A DNA stretch of 22,317 nt, from the NCBI GenBank assembly GCA_964614515.1, contig CAZTPJ010000065.1, positions 1 through 22,317 of the forward strand, in the 5' to 3' direction. Position numbers and translations under genes: made by a program. This document shows, piece by piece, positions 7,101 to 15,547 of the stretch. Within the stretch, counting starts at the first letter, position 1; every line of letters starts with the position of its first letter. The notes beneath the pieces were generated by a model. The model was given only the letters and a program-made list of their open reading frames with translations, was not told where the DNA came from and made no database searches. This DNA comes from CAZTPJ01 sp964614515. Its GTDB lineage: Bacteria > Planctomycetota > Phycisphaerae > Phycisphaerales > UBA1924.

Positions 7101-7305
7101 CGGACTCTGCTATCGTCGCTTCGCGTCCACATCTGAAACGCGATGTTTCGCCGAAGCAACGTCGCGAGTTATCGCGCCATGCCCGCGTGATCGTTGCGCG
7201 AATGAGCCGACCGCGCAAGCAGTCGATGGCCTGGGCGGTTGCAATCTCGCATCGCAATTGTTCCACGAGCCGAAGACTGAACTCTCCATCGCTCGCGCGA
7301 TCGGT

Positions 7306-8463
7306 TCAGGGACGGATGCTGACCTGGCTCACGCCCTCTTCCATCAGTTCATACACGAACTCGATGTCCGGACCGAGCAGGCGAACGCAGCCCATCGACC
7401 GCATCTGGCCGACGCTGTCCGGCTCGATCGTGCCGTGCAGGCCATAGCCGGTGTGAACGGCATGTTCGCCGACGCCGTCGAGTCCGATCCAGTGTTCGCC
7501 GATGGGGTTCTTGGGATCGTTGGCGTCAAACTTCTCGCCGGTGCGCGGATTGACCCACGCGGGATTCTCGAGTTTGCTGTTGCGGCGCACGATGAACTCG
7601 CCGATGGGCGTGCTGTCCCCTTCGCCGAGACCCACGCGGAAACTCCGCACATACGTCCACGACTGCGGCTCGCCGGCCGGGCCGACGTACAGATCGAGCC
7701 GATACGCGCCCTTGTGGACGACCGCATGGAACGGGCCTTTGACGAGTTTCAGCCGCTGACCCTCGAAGATGATGTCCGGCCGTGACAGGCGATTCACTCG
7801 CGCGATCAGTTTCGGATGCACCTGCAACTGTTCTCGCGATGCGATGCGCACGAGGCTGTCGCCGCCGGCGACGACATACGCCCGGGTGTGTGGCTCGCGC
7901 GCGTGGACCTTCGGCGAGAAGAGCAGGTCATCGTTGATCGCCTGCATCCGAGTACGGATGTCGGCTTTGACCGACTCCGCCGTGCCCGCATCCTGCAGCG
8001 CCGCGTTGAGGACATCCCTCGCCCCGATCACGTCGTTCTCACGCATCCTCGCATCGGCCATCGCCAGTGCCGGGTGGCCGCCACCCGTCGGCTGCACGGC
8101 CGGGTTCGCGCCGCGCGTGGGTGGTTCGGGCGTTGGCTTTTCGATGATGCCCTGATCCATCGCAATCCGCACGACCGGCTCGGCCGGCGCGTCTGTGGTC
8201 GGCTCCTGCCGGGCGGTGGTCGGCGACACGGCCGGCCCGGAAGGCGCGGCTCGCGCACTTTCAGCAGGATCAAGTGTGCTTGGATCCGCCTGCGCCTCGC
8301 GCGGCCCGCCGGGCAGATACGTCAGGCCGAGCCAACCCAGCCCAGCGATGCCCGCCGCCACAATCACCCACTTGGCCAGCACGCCCACACGCGATCGCCG
8401 GCGACGGCTCATGTGCGAACGCGCCGACGGTGTGACTCGACCGGATTGAGAAGGCAGCGCCAT
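7306..8463 (-). CDS. Membrane-anchored LysM + YkuD L,D-transpeptidase
   Basis: A 385-residue cell-wall enzyme. The short basic N-terminus MSRRRRSR is followed by one transmembrane helix (about 29-48), which anchors the protein with its C-terminus in the periplasm. A Pro/Ala/Thr-rich linker and a helical segment follow, then a LysM domain (about 196-241, YVVAGGDSLVRIASREQL) for glycan binding and a YkuD domain (about 245-383). The catalytic region has H343 in HGT and C359 in SMGCVRL, with the His-to-Cys spacing (16) usual for ErfK/YbiS-type enzymes; the position normally His in SHGC is Met. L,D-transpeptidases make 3-3 peptidoglycan cross-links or attach lipoproteins. The ATG at 8463 is chosen because AGGAGG lies five to six bases upstream; a TTG one codon earlier is less likely. 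The gene starts 42 bases after the folate gene ends. Confidence 0.92.
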   Translation of the reverse strand: MALPSQSGRVTPSARSHMSRRRRSRVGVLAKWVIVAAGIAGLGWLGLTYLPGGPREAQADPSTLDPAESARAAPSGPAVSPTTARQEPTTDAPAEPVVRIAMDQGIIEKPTPEPPTRGANPAVQPTGGGHPALAMADARMRENDVIGARDVLNAALQDAGTAESVKADIRTRMQAINDDLLFSPKVHAREPHTRAYVVAGGDSLVRIASREQLQVHPKLIARVNRLSRPDIIFEGQRLKLVKGPFHAVVHKGAYRLDLYVGPAGEPQSWTYVRSFRVGLGEGDSTPIGEFIVRRNSKLENPAWVNPRTGEKFDANDPKNPIGEHWIGLDGVGEHAVHTGYGLHGTIEPDSVGQMRSMGCVRLLGPDIEFVYELMEEGVSQVSIRP

Positions 8464-8505
8464 CAAGACCTCCTACGCGACATGCACCCGCGAACCAGAC
8501 CACAA

Positions 8506-9087
8506 TCACCAGCGAAGCACGCCGCCGGGCGTCACGACCAGCGTCATGCGGGCATCGTGCGATTCTATCGGCAATTCGTCCACAACTTGCCCATCGAACC
8601 CCACCCCGATGCGCGGCACGTGGCCGTCGATCCCCGCCAGCAGGCGATCATAGAACCCGCCACCACGACCCAGCCTCCACCCACGGCGATCAAAGCCCAA
8701 CCCCGGGACAATCACGGCTGTGATCTCACTCGCCGGCACAACTCGCGCACCCGCGCCCGGCTGGCGCAGGCCGTGACGATCCGCCACGAGATTCGACCCA
8801 TCCGCCACGGCCTCGGCGGCCTCAATCTCGCTCGTTCGCCAATTCACGCGCGGCAACGCGAGCGTACCGCCGCGCTGCGCCCATGACGCATGAAACTCGC
8901 GAACATCAACCTCGCCCTCAATCGGCCAGTATGACAGCAGCCGACCCACGCGAGAAAGGTCCACGAGACCCAGCAGATGTTGACACACCGCCGTGGAACC
9001 CGCGGCTGCGTCAGCGCGGGACATTGACGCGAGTGTCTCGCGGATCCGTGTCCGCAGCACCGCCTTCGCATCGCGGACGTTCGTCAT
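8506..9087 (-). CDS. 5-formyltetrahydrofolate cyclo-ligase
   Basis: A 193-residue enzyme converting 5-formyl-THF to 5,10-methenyl-THF with ATP, recycling the inactive folate store. Length and motifs match the family: an N-terminal Lys/Arg-rich helix (AKAVLRTRIRETLA), YWPIEGEVD (53-61), LALPRV (76-81), the PGLGFDRRGWRLGRGGGFYDR region (128-148) that forms the nucleotide-binding loop, and a C-terminal LPIESHDARMTLVVTP corresponding to the usual LPxExHDxxMDxVVTP. The ATG at 9087 overlaps the rarA stop as ATGA, and AAAGGGG precedes it, which fixes the start; the open frame upstream only overlaps rarA. The functional link to rarA is unclear and is probably just co-transcription. Confidence 0.93.
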   Translation of the reverse strand: MTNVRDAKAVLRTRIRETLASMSRADAAAGSTAVCQHLLGLVDLSRVGRLLSYWPIEGEVDVREFHASWAQRGGTLALPRVNWRTSEIEAAEAVADGSNLVADRHGLRQPGAGARVVPASEITAVIVPGLGFDRRGWRLGRGGGFYDRLLAGIDGHVPRIGVGFDGQVVDELPIESHDARMTLVVTPGGVLRW

Positions 9088-10481
9088 GCCCCTTTCGCCT
9101 TTGCGCGAAGTGTGCGAAGTTGCTCCAGCCGATCGGCCATCGCCTTCTCCGCCCCACGATCCGTCGGACGGTAGTATGTTTTCTCGACGCCGAGATAATC
9201 CTGATCTCCGGCCGCGCCGGGTTGATCGTGCGTGTAGCGATACGTCTCGCCGGATCTTCGGCGCAGGTGGACGCTCTTGCCATCCGCTCCCGCGATGGGT
9301 GAACTGTTCGCATCGCGCAGGTACACGGGCACGGGAATCGTGCGGCCTTCGCGCACATCGGCCAGAGCCTCTTCGATGCCCACATACGCCGCGTTGCTCT
9401 TGGGCGCAAGGGCGAGATACGTCGCGCACTGCGCCAGCGTGATCCGCGCCTCGGGCAGGCCGATGCGCTCGACAAGTTCCCACGTGGCGGCCGCCACCAT
9501 CACCGCCCGAGGGTCCGCGTTGCCGATGTCTTCGCTCGCGAGCACGGCCAGCCGCCGCGCGATGTACCGCGGATCCTCACCGGCATCAAGCATCCGCGCG
9601 ATCCAATACAACGCCGCGTCAGGATCGCTCCCGCGAACGCTCTTGATCATCGCGCTGATCGTGTCGAAGTGTTCATCACCAGTCCCGTCATACACGGCCG
9701 CCTTCTGCTGAATGGAATGCTCGGCGGCTTCGCGGTCGATCACGATCGGTCGCGATGGCGATGCACCCTCATCCGCCGTCGGCGACAAGCCCGCCGCCTG
9801 CTGCGCGAAGTTCACCGCGACTTCCAGGGCCGTCAGCGCCCGCCGCGCATCGCCATCACACTTGATCGCCCAGACCTGCAGCGCCTCATCGCTGACGCGC
9901 ACATCCACTGAGCCATACCCGCGCTCGGTGTCCGTGATCGCCCGGCGCAGCACGCGCACGATGTCCTCGCGCGTCAGTGGCTCCAGACGCAGGAGCGTGC
10001 TGCGGCTCACCAGCGCGGAGTTGCACGCGAACAGCGGGTTCTCCGTCGTCGCCCCGATCAACGTGATGACCCCGCGCTCGACATCCCCAAGCAGCACATC
10101 CTGCTGCGCACGCGTGAAACGATGAATCTCATCGAGAAAGAGAATCGTACGGCGATTCTCACCCACGATCCGGCGTGCGGCCTCGTCGATGATCTCGCGG
10201 ATGCGCTTGACCCCCACCGACGCGGCGTTCTCGCGCTCGAAGTGTCGCCGCGTATAGACCGCGATGAGTTCGGCGAGCGTCGTCTTGCCCGTGCCCGGCG
10301 GGCCGTGGAGAATCAGCGACGTGATGACATCCGCCTGAAGCATCCGCCGGAGCAATTTCCCCTCGCCAAGCAGGTGCTGCTGCCCCGCGAACTCCTCAAG
10401 CACCCGCGGACGCATCCGCAGGGCCAAAGGCTCCACGGCCGTCAACGCCTGCCGCCGGGATTCCTGAAACAGATCAGCCAC
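9084..10481 (-). CDS. rarA: Replication-associated recombination protein A (RarA/MgsA family AAA+ ATPase)
   Basis: A 465-residue AAA+ protein of the RarA/WRNIP1 family, related to clamp-loader subunits; it acts at stalled replication forks. The N-terminus PLALRMRPRVLEEFAGQQHLLG (19-39) is the family signature, followed by Walker A GPPGTGKTT (60-68), Walker B LFLDEIHR (114-121), sensor 1 LIGATTENPLF (141-151) and the sensor-2 helix region CDGDARRALTALE. The C-terminal part (IARMLDAGEDPRYIARRL, NADPRAVMVAAA, AQCATYLALAPKSNAAY) is the RarA-specific tetramerisation region, so the protein is full length. The start is GTG at 10481 (VADLFQ), since no ATG is available upstream in frame. The stop overlaps the start of the cyclo-ligase gene. 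Confidence 0.95.
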   Translation of the reverse strand: MADLFQESRRQALTAVEPLALRMRPRVLEEFAGQQHLLGEGKLLRRMLQADVITSLILHGPPGTGKTTLAELIAVYTRRHFERENAASVGVKRIREIIDEAARRIVGENRRTILFLDEIHRFTRAQQDVLLGDVERGVITLIGATTENPLFACNSALVSRSTLLRLEPLTREDIVRVLRRAITDTERGYGSVDVRVSDEALQVWAIKCDGDARRALTALEVAVNFAQQAAGLSPTADEGASPSRPIVIDREAAEHSIQQKAAVYDGTGDEHFDTISAMIKSVRGSDPDAALYWIARMLDAGEDPRYIARRLAVLASEDIGNADPRAVMVAAATWELVERIGLPEARITLAQCATYLALAPKSNAAYVGIEEALADVREGRTIPVPVYLRDANSSPIAGADGKSVHLRRRSGETYRYTHDQPGAAGDQDYLGVEKTYYRPTDRGAEKAMADRLEQLRTLRAKAKGA

Positions 10482-10528
10482 GGGGAATCGTAGACCGCGC
10501 CAATCCGGTCACCGCTTGCGGAGGCGCA

Positions 10529-12301
10529 TCACTGCGCGGCCTGGAAATCGTTCATGTACGCGATGAAGTCGAAGACATCGTGCGTGCCATCGCGCAGCCA
10601 GTCGGCCCGGCGGTAGCGCGCATCGAAGAGCGCCTTGAACTCCAGGATATCGTGGATGTCGCGCACTCCGTCCTTGTTCAAGTCCGGCCGGCCCGCCATG
10701 CGAGGCTCATTCGCGCAGATGTTGTGCTCGCTCACCCACGTCCGCCAAATGTCGGATCCCAAAGCGGGATTCCCGCTCGTGTAGACCCAGAGATGATGGC
10801 TCCAGAAGATGCAATCGTTGTCAGGATCGGACACCGTTCCGCTATAATCGCCCCACCGCTGAATGCCGTCTTGCGAATTGTCGTAGAACGTATTGCTCTC
10901 CTTGGAGACGCACGGCGAGTCCACGCCGACAATGTCGCGGCGAATGGAGATGTATTCAGCATCGCCAGATTGATTAAACGAAATCACCGCGTCACCCTTG
11001 CTGTTCACGCCAATGCTCGGGTAGTATGTATCGGCGTCCTCAGCCTCGATCCAGCCCTCATCTTCGACTGTCGGATTGTTCGTCGGAAATCCGTTCATGT
11101 CGAACTTGTACCAATGCACCGCATCAACGCTGCTGCTGAGTGATTGGCGCGCATGATGCACCGCCCAGAAGTAGCCATCGCGATAGACCGCATCAAGGAA
11201 TCGAGTGTCGTTGAGATCGAGCACTTCACCATCGCCGTCAAGCTGCTCGGCACAGGGCTCGTAATTCGCGGACCCCGAGCAATTTGCCGGTGAATAGTAC
11301 GAATTAACGCCCAACGTGTGCGTCGTGATTGAGGGAGACACCGTCCACGGATTGGTCGAATGCAGTGTCACCGCGTGGAACACAACCTCGTCGAACTCAA
11401 CGTCGGGATCCTGGTCAATCGGCCTCGGCACATGGTCGGGATCAATCTGCAAGAGGTACAACGGCGCGGAGTCTGACGTATCCGGTTTCTTGCCATGCAC
11501 GGCGGGCAGCCGACGCCAAAGCATGGGCGGAGGCGGGCTGCCCGACGGTTGATGAACCTTCGGCATCATGACGCCGATGGCGGATGTGATCGGATCGCCG
11601 GTGGTCAGTGCGAGCACCGCCGCCTTGTTGATCGCGACGAGCCCCTCCCTGTAAGTTTCGCCGGTACTCCAACCGCCCCAAAAGTTGACCCAGATGGCTG
11701 TGTCGTCGACAGAGCTGTTGGGCCGATCCATCGCCACCAAGTCCGAGTCAATGCCACTCACTGCGGAGGTATCCAAATCAAAAACGTACCAAGTGTCAGC
11801 CGGATTCGTCTCCTTGGAGACCGCAACCAGGATATTGGGTGTTCCAAGCTGAACTCCCACAATCCAGAATCGATCCTCTTCAGAATCGTAATGCACGAGC
11901 GCATCGAATGACTGGACGCCGTTACCCAGGTCCGCTTCCCAAAAGCCGCTTCCGCCAGCGGCCCGCACAGTTTGATTGAATACCTGGCTTCCCGACTTGT
12001 CAAAGACTCGAATCGCCTGATTCGTGACAATCACGACGTCATCGTAACCCACGGCGATATCAGGATCTGCGGGAAACAGCCCAGACGTGACCTGCACGAT
12101 GCCCTCGAAACCGTTGTCGAAGCAGTCCGAGTCGGTAACGCGCGGCGGCGGCTCGGGCAACCTTTCCTTCAGGAACGCACCCGATTTCGAGGCATCAAGG
12201 GAGGGCTCCTTCGACGCGAGTTGCGCAGAGAGGACTTGAACGAAGGCGAGCGCACCGCCGATGAACCCGATTGTCGCACCAGCTGGTTGAACGGAAAACA
12301 T
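10529..12301 (-). CDS. Large secreted protein with dockerin-like calcium-loop C-terminus
   Basis: A 590-residue exported protein of unknown function. The N-terminus MFSVQPAGATIGFIGGALAF has a weakly charged, hydrophobic leader ending near VLSAQ, consistent with a signal peptide. The body (about 60-530) is rich in beta-strand patterns such as DIAVGYDDVVIVTNQAIRVF, WYVFDLDTSAV and YPSIGVNSKGDAVISFN, resembling propeller-type repeat proteins often found in planctomycetes. No catalytic motif was recognised. The last 53 residues carry an EF-hand-like loop D540-L-N-K-D-G-V-R-D followed by a second Asp-rich segment, DGTHDVFDF, like dockerin/thrombospondin type 3 calcium loops that may serve for surface attachment or sorting. 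The start ATG at 12301 has GGAGG about six bases upstream. It is divergent from the kelch protein gene and 47 bases upstream of rarA. Confidence 0.82.
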   Translation of the reverse strand: MFSVQPAGATIGFIGGALAFVQVLSAQLASKEPSLDASKSGAFLKERLPEPPPRVTDSDCFDNGFEGIVQVTSGLFPADPDIAVGYDDVVIVTNQAIRVFDKSGSQVFNQTVRAAGGSGFWEADLGNGVQSFDALVHYDSEEDRFWIVGVQLGTPNILVAVSKETNPADTWYVFDLDTSAVSGIDSDLVAMDRPNSSVDDTAIWVNFWGGWSTGETYREGLVAINKAAVLALTTGDPITSAIGVMMPKVHQPSGSPPPPMLWRRLPAVHGKKPDTSDSAPLYLLQIDPDHVPRPIDQDPDVEFDEVVFHAVTLHSTNPWTVSPSITTHTLGVNSYYSPANCSGSANYEPCAEQLDGDGEVLDLNDTRFLDAVYRDGYFWAVHHARQSLSSSVDAVHWYKFDMNGFPTNNPTVEDEGWIEAEDADTYYPSIGVNSKGDAVISFNQSGDAEYISIRRDIVGVDSPCVSKESNTFYDNSQDGIQRWGDYSGTVSDPDNDCIFWSHHLWVYTSGNPALGSDIWRTWVSEHNICANEPRMAGRPDLNKDGVRDIHDILEFKALFDARYRRADWLRDGTHDVFDFIAYMNDFQAAQ

Positions 12302-12357
12302 GGGAATCCTCCAGTTTCAGGCGACTTGATGATAAACATGTTCAATCTATGCTGCCC

Positions 12358-12386
12358 AAACTACCAGATTCTGAATCCCCTGTCAA
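12358..12386 (-). promoter_or_regulatory. Candidate sigma-70-type promoter for the dockerin-tailed protein
   Basis: On the minus strand, TTGACA (12386-12381) is followed by 17 bases and TAGTTT (12363-12358). The -35 box is a perfect consensus; the -10 box keeps the first, second and last consensus bases. The -10 lies 57 bases upstream of the ATG at 12301. Confidence 0.5.
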
Positions 12387-12519
12387 GGTGTTCCGATCGC
12401 CAAGCCTCCGCAAGGAAGACGCGCGCATTCGATTGGCACTTCATCCGATGTGCAGGCTACGGAGGGAAATCGTGCTAAACTTTTGCAAGTCAACGGATTA
12501 TGGATGGCTCCGGTTCGAC

Positions 12520-12548
12520 TTGACATCGGACCGAGTTTGCAGTAGGCT
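12520..12548 (+). promoter_or_regulatory. Candidate sigma-70-type promoter for the kelch protein
   Basis: TTGACA (12520-12525), 17 bases, then TAGGCT (12543-12548). The -35 box is perfect and the -10 box keeps TA....T. The spacing and box style mirror the opposite promoter. It lies 42 bases upstream of the GTG start at 12591. Confidence 0.5.
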
Positions 12549-12590
12549 ACCCAAGTATACGCTACCACCCACAATTCCTAGGGGAAACGT

Positions 12591-13814
12591 GTGGTTGTCG
12601 GACTCTCACGTTGGACATGTCTAACCGCACTGTTCGGATGCGGGTACGCGGCAGTCGCGCAGATTGCTTCTCTCGATGACGGCTGGCGCCACATCGCGGT
12701 GAGCGGACCCCCGAAGCGATACCTCCACAGCCTCGCCTTCGACTCATTGCGAGGAGAGAGCATTTGCACTTTTGGTCGCTACGACGGCAGCAGCCGCCAT
12801 GTGGACACATGGGAGTGGAACGGTACGCGCTGGGCGCTGCGTTCGATGGAGGGTCCGGGCTTGCGATTTTCCCACGGCACGGCTTTCGACTCGAACCGGG
12901 GGCTAACCGTTCTGTTCGGGGGATGGTGGTCCGATTGCCCCAACTGCGGATTCTTGAGCGCCGCAACATGGGAGTGGGATGGCGAAGAGTGGGTGATGCG
13001 GCGCCAGGGCTGGACATTCGAGCCAGACAACCCGCCGCAGCGAGCATACCCGGGAATGGTGTTCGACTCCAAACGCGACGCCACGCTCATGCATGGCGGA
13101 CATATGGAGAACTGGTGTTGCGTGTTCTTCGCCAACGACACCTGGGAATGGGACGGCATCGAATGGCGCGAAATCGAGGTTCCCGGCCCGCCGCCTCGCC
13201 GCGGCCACAAGATGGCCTATGACTCGCGTCGCGGCGTCACCGTCCTCTTCGGCGGCATGAACGACGACATCAACACGCTCTACGGCGACACCTGGGAGTT
13301 CGACGGAGAGTCGTGGACGCAGGTCGCCAACTTTGGCCCATCGCCTCGCGCCTGGCACGACGTGGTGTTTCACGAGACGCGCGGCACGGTCATCCTCTTC
13401 GGCGGCAGCGACACCATCTTCGAGCCAACCGTCGTCCACGGCGACACCTGGGAATGGAACGGCTCAACATGGACTCCCATTGATCTCCCCACCTCCCCCG
13501 AGCCTCGCTTCGGCCACGCGATGGCGTATGACTCCCACCGCAACGTCGTCGTCCTCTTCGGCGGCGCCAACGCCACGCCGCAGTTCCAGTTCGACGACAC
13601 TTGGGAACTGACCCTCCCCGCCCCCTGCTACCCCGACTGCGACACATCAACCGGCCCCGGCATCTTCGACATCTTCGACTTTCTCTGCTTCGGCAACCGC
13701 TTCGAAGCCAACGATCCCTACGCCTGCGATTGCGACACATCCACCGGCCAGGGCGTCTGCAACATCCTCGACTTCCTCTGCTTCGGCAACGCCTTCAGCG
13801 CGGGCTGCCCCTGA
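12591..13814 (+). CDS. Secreted kelch-repeat beta-propeller protein with Cys-rich dockerin-like tail
   Basis: A 407-residue exported protein. The start is GTG at 12591, preceded by AGGGGA. The leader VVGLSRWTCLTALFGCGYAA ends near AVAQ (about residue 24). Residues 30-340 hold about six kelch-type blades built on the pattern R..H..AYDS.R...VLFGG....DTWEW-G--W; clear copies include RRGHKMAYDSRRGVTVLFGG and FGHAMAYDSHRNVVVLFGG. Kelch propellers bind proteins or glycans, and no enzyme site is seen. Residues 346-407 contain two copies of DCDTSTGxGxxxIxDFLCFGNxF with eight cysteines in all, a tail I associate with Phycisphaerae exported proteins and likely involved in calcium binding, disulfides or attachment. 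It shares the divergent spacer with another dockerin-tailed secreted protein. Confidence 0.88.
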   Translation: MVVGLSRWTCLTALFGCGYAAVAQIASLDDGWRHIAVSGPPKRYLHSLAFDSLRGESICTFGRYDGSSRHVDTWEWNGTRWALRSMEGPGLRFSHGTAFDSNRGLTVLFGGWWSDCPNCGFLSAATWEWDGEEWVMRRQGWTFEPDNPPQRAYPGMVFDSKRDATLMHGGHMENWCCVFFANDTWEWDGIEWREIEVPGPPPRRGHKMAYDSRRGVTVLFGGMNDDINTLYGDTWEFDGESWTQVANFGPSPRAWHDVVFHETRGTVILFGGSDTIFEPTVVHGDTWEWNGSTWTPIDLPTSPEPRFGHAMAYDSHRNVVVLFGGANATPQFQFDDTWELTLPAPCYPDCDTSTGPGIFDIFDFLCFGNRFEANDPYACDCDTSTGQGVCNILDFLCFGNAFSAGCP

Positions 13815-13890
13815 CCGAGCGCCACCCTCGACGGTCGAAAGTGATCTTCACGTCAATCCCCGCAAGACTCTTCGGTTCGCCCCCGCTAAC

Positions 13891-14730
13891 ATGGGCGGCG
13901 TGTCGGCAGCGAGCGGAATCCTTCTCGGCTTAGGACTGTGGTTTCTGTGGGCGGTGTGCTGCGCGCGGCTGGCTCGACGGCCACGGCCGGGAGACCCCGT
14001 CGCCGGGATCGTCTGGCAGGCCGTGCGGCAGTACGCGTATGTCTGGCATCGAATGCGCGTGGTGGTGTGGCGGCCGGCGGGAGTCGTTGAGTCCGCACGC
14101 CCGCGAGAATCGCCCGAGTATCCGCATCTCTCGCCCACGCCCGGGCCGCTGATCGTCGTGGCGAATCACACGGCCGGGGTCGATCCGATGCTCGTGCAGG
14201 CCGCGTGTCGGTTTGAGATTCGCTGGCTGATGGCCGCGGACATGCGGTCGCCGATGTTGGAGGACTTCTGGCAATGGGCGCGGATCATTTTCATCAGCCG
14301 TAGCGCTGGCGACTCGGCGAGTATTCGCGAGACGCTTCGGCATCTCGAAGGGGGGGGCGTGATCGGCCTGTTTCCCGAAGGGGGCATCGAGCGTCCGCCG
14401 GGACAGGTGATGCGCTTTCAACACGGCGTGGGAATGCTGGTGAAGAAGTCCAAGGCGCGCGTGCTGCCCATCGCCATCACCGGCACGCCGCAGGTCGATC
14501 CCGTGTGGGCGACGCTCTGGCATCGCGGACGGGCACGGCTGCACATACTTCCCGTCGTTGACTACGCCGAGAGCGGCCTAGGCGTCAGGGAGATCGCCGA
14601 AGACCTTCAGCGACGCATCGCCGAGGGCGCGGGATGGCCAATCAACGAGGCCGGCGCCACGGCCGACGCTTCGCTCGCCGCAGGTCGGAAGTCAGATTCC
14701 TATCCCGGCGTGCGCGTGGCCCAGCGCTAA
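13891..14730 (+). CDS. PlsC-type 1-acyl-glycerol-3-phosphate acyltransferase family protein
   Basis: A 279-residue membrane-associated acyltransferase of the LPLAT/PlsC family, which transfers acyl chains to lysophosphatidic acid or related acceptors. One N-terminal membrane helix (about 8-26, ILLGLGLWFLWAVCCA) is followed by motif I NHTAGVD (92-98; catalytic H93 and D98, the HX4D pair), motif III FPEGG (161-165) and a motif IV-like VLPIAITGTP (191-200). Acceptor specificity cannot be assigned. The ATG at 13891 has no strong Shine-Dalgarno sequence. An eight-base G tract (14350-14357) encodes EGGGV just before FPEGG. The TAA stop is one base from the TAA of the convergent gene, leaving no room for a dedicated terminator. 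Confidence 0.9.
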   Translation: MGGVSAASGILLGLGLWFLWAVCCARLARRPRPGDPVAGIVWQAVRQYAYVWHRMRVVVWRPAGVVESARPRESPEYPHLSPTPGPLIVVANHTAGVDPMLVQAACRFEIRWLMAADMRSPMLEDFWQWARIIFISRSAGDSASIRETLRHLEGGGVIGLFPEGGIERPPGQVMRFQHGVGMLVKKSKARVLPIAITGTPQVDPVWATLWHRGRARLHILPVVDYAESGLGVREIAEDLQRRIAEGAGWPINEAGATADASLAAGRKSDSYPGVRVAQR

Positions 14731-14731
14731 C

Positions 14732-15547
14732 TTACGGCGCGGCCGACGGCGGCGATTCATCCGGCGACTGCCCGTTGATCGTGAGTCGCGCTGGATGTCC
14801 GAACCACTCGCGACGCCCCGAGCCGTAGTAATGCGTGAGGGTGTCCACCACGGCCTTCATGTCCTTTGACGGCTGGACCCATCCGCCGTCGATGTCCGGG
14901 AAGTCCACACGACAGTTTTCGCATTTGGCCGTGTCGGAGAAACGGATCGGGCACCAGAACGACTCGACGTTGCGGAGCATTTCCGCGCCCAGGGCATAGA
15001 CGCCGGTCATCCAGTCGCAGTAGAGGCACCAGATCAGGTCATGGCCGACGAGGCCGTTGAACTTGTGGCGTGAGACGTTGACCCAGTCGCCGTGTCGATA
15101 TCGCGGAAAGCGCAGGAGCCAGACGAGAAAGGGGTAGGTGACGATCTGGGCGATGCGGATGATCCAGAACGCGGGGACGGAGATGACGGTGACCCACAGC
15201 GCGGCGTGGTTTCGCCAGCGTCCGACGGTGCGATTGATGAAAGTGACGATGCGCGGGCCGCGTCGCGCTTCGAGATGCGCGGCCTCGTGCGCCATGACCC
15301 ACGCGCCGAAGCCGACGAGTTGACCCAGGATCACACCCGGCAGCGCGATCCATCCCGCGACAATCGGCGCGATCACCCACGGAATCCAGGTGAACAGGGC
15401 GACGATGAGATCGAGCAGCGGCGCTCGCGCGGCCGTGCGAGCGAACGCTCGTCCAGGCCCGCCGAGTTTCGGCATCAGGTGAAGAAGTCCCGCAAGGGCG
15501 AGAAGTCCGAGCGCGGCGACCGCGGCGGCGATGAGCATCGTTTGCAT
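14732..15547 (-). CDS. Predicted membrane protein with HExxH motif and Cys cluster, function unknown
   Basis: A 271-residue protein that I do not recognise as a named family. The N-terminal helix (about 4-24) and further hydrophobic segments (about 46-86 and 116-147) predict several membrane passes. HEAAH (87-91) at the end of one hydrophobic segment has the zinc-protease signature HExxH. After the last membrane segment comes a polar domain with CLYC (174-177), C199 in FWCPIRF and CENC (209-212), five cysteines arranged like a metal site, plus H161 and H169. HExxH could indicate a membrane metalloprotease, but the motif is short and could also belong to a desaturase-like or other metal centre. 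The tail is Pro/Ser-rich. The ATG at 15547 lacks a clear Shine-Dalgarno sequence; the ATG three codons later is an alternative. It is divergent from the MshEN gene. Confidence 0.75.
   Translation of the reverse strand: MQTMLIAAAVAALGLLALAGLLHLMPKLGGPGRAFARTAARAPLLDLIVALFTWIPWVIAPIVAGWIALPGVILGQLVGFGAWVMAHEAAHLEARRGPRIVTFINRTVGRWRNHAALWVTVISVPAFWIIRIAQIVTYPFLVWLLRFPRYRHGDWVNVSRHKFNGLVGHDLIWCLYCDWMTGVYALGAEMLRNVESFWCPIRFSDTAKCENCRVDFPDIDGGWVQPSKDMKAVVDTLTHYYGSGRREWFGHPARLTINGQSPDESPPSAAP

Larger units (their letters stand above)
12302..12590. other. Divergent promoter spacer between two secreted-protein genes
   Basis: 289 bases that look less GC-rich than the neighbouring coding sequence, separating two divergent genes for exported proteins. 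Each side has its own candidate sigma-70-type promoter (listed separately), with the two -35 boxes 133 bases apart. No gene or RNA was identified inside. The space between the -35 boxes is free for shared regulator binding, but no clear operator was recognised. Confidence 0.6.

Noticed and set aside
7101..7305. tRNA or small RNA gene in the spacer between the transpeptidase and kinase genes
   Set aside because: No cloverleaf, no TTCRA-type arm and no promoter/terminator pair could be seen.
9088..9483. N-terminal extension of the 5-formyltetrahydrofolate cyclo-ligase
   Set aside because: It lies wholly inside rarA in another frame; the ATGA overlap and family length fix the start at 9087.
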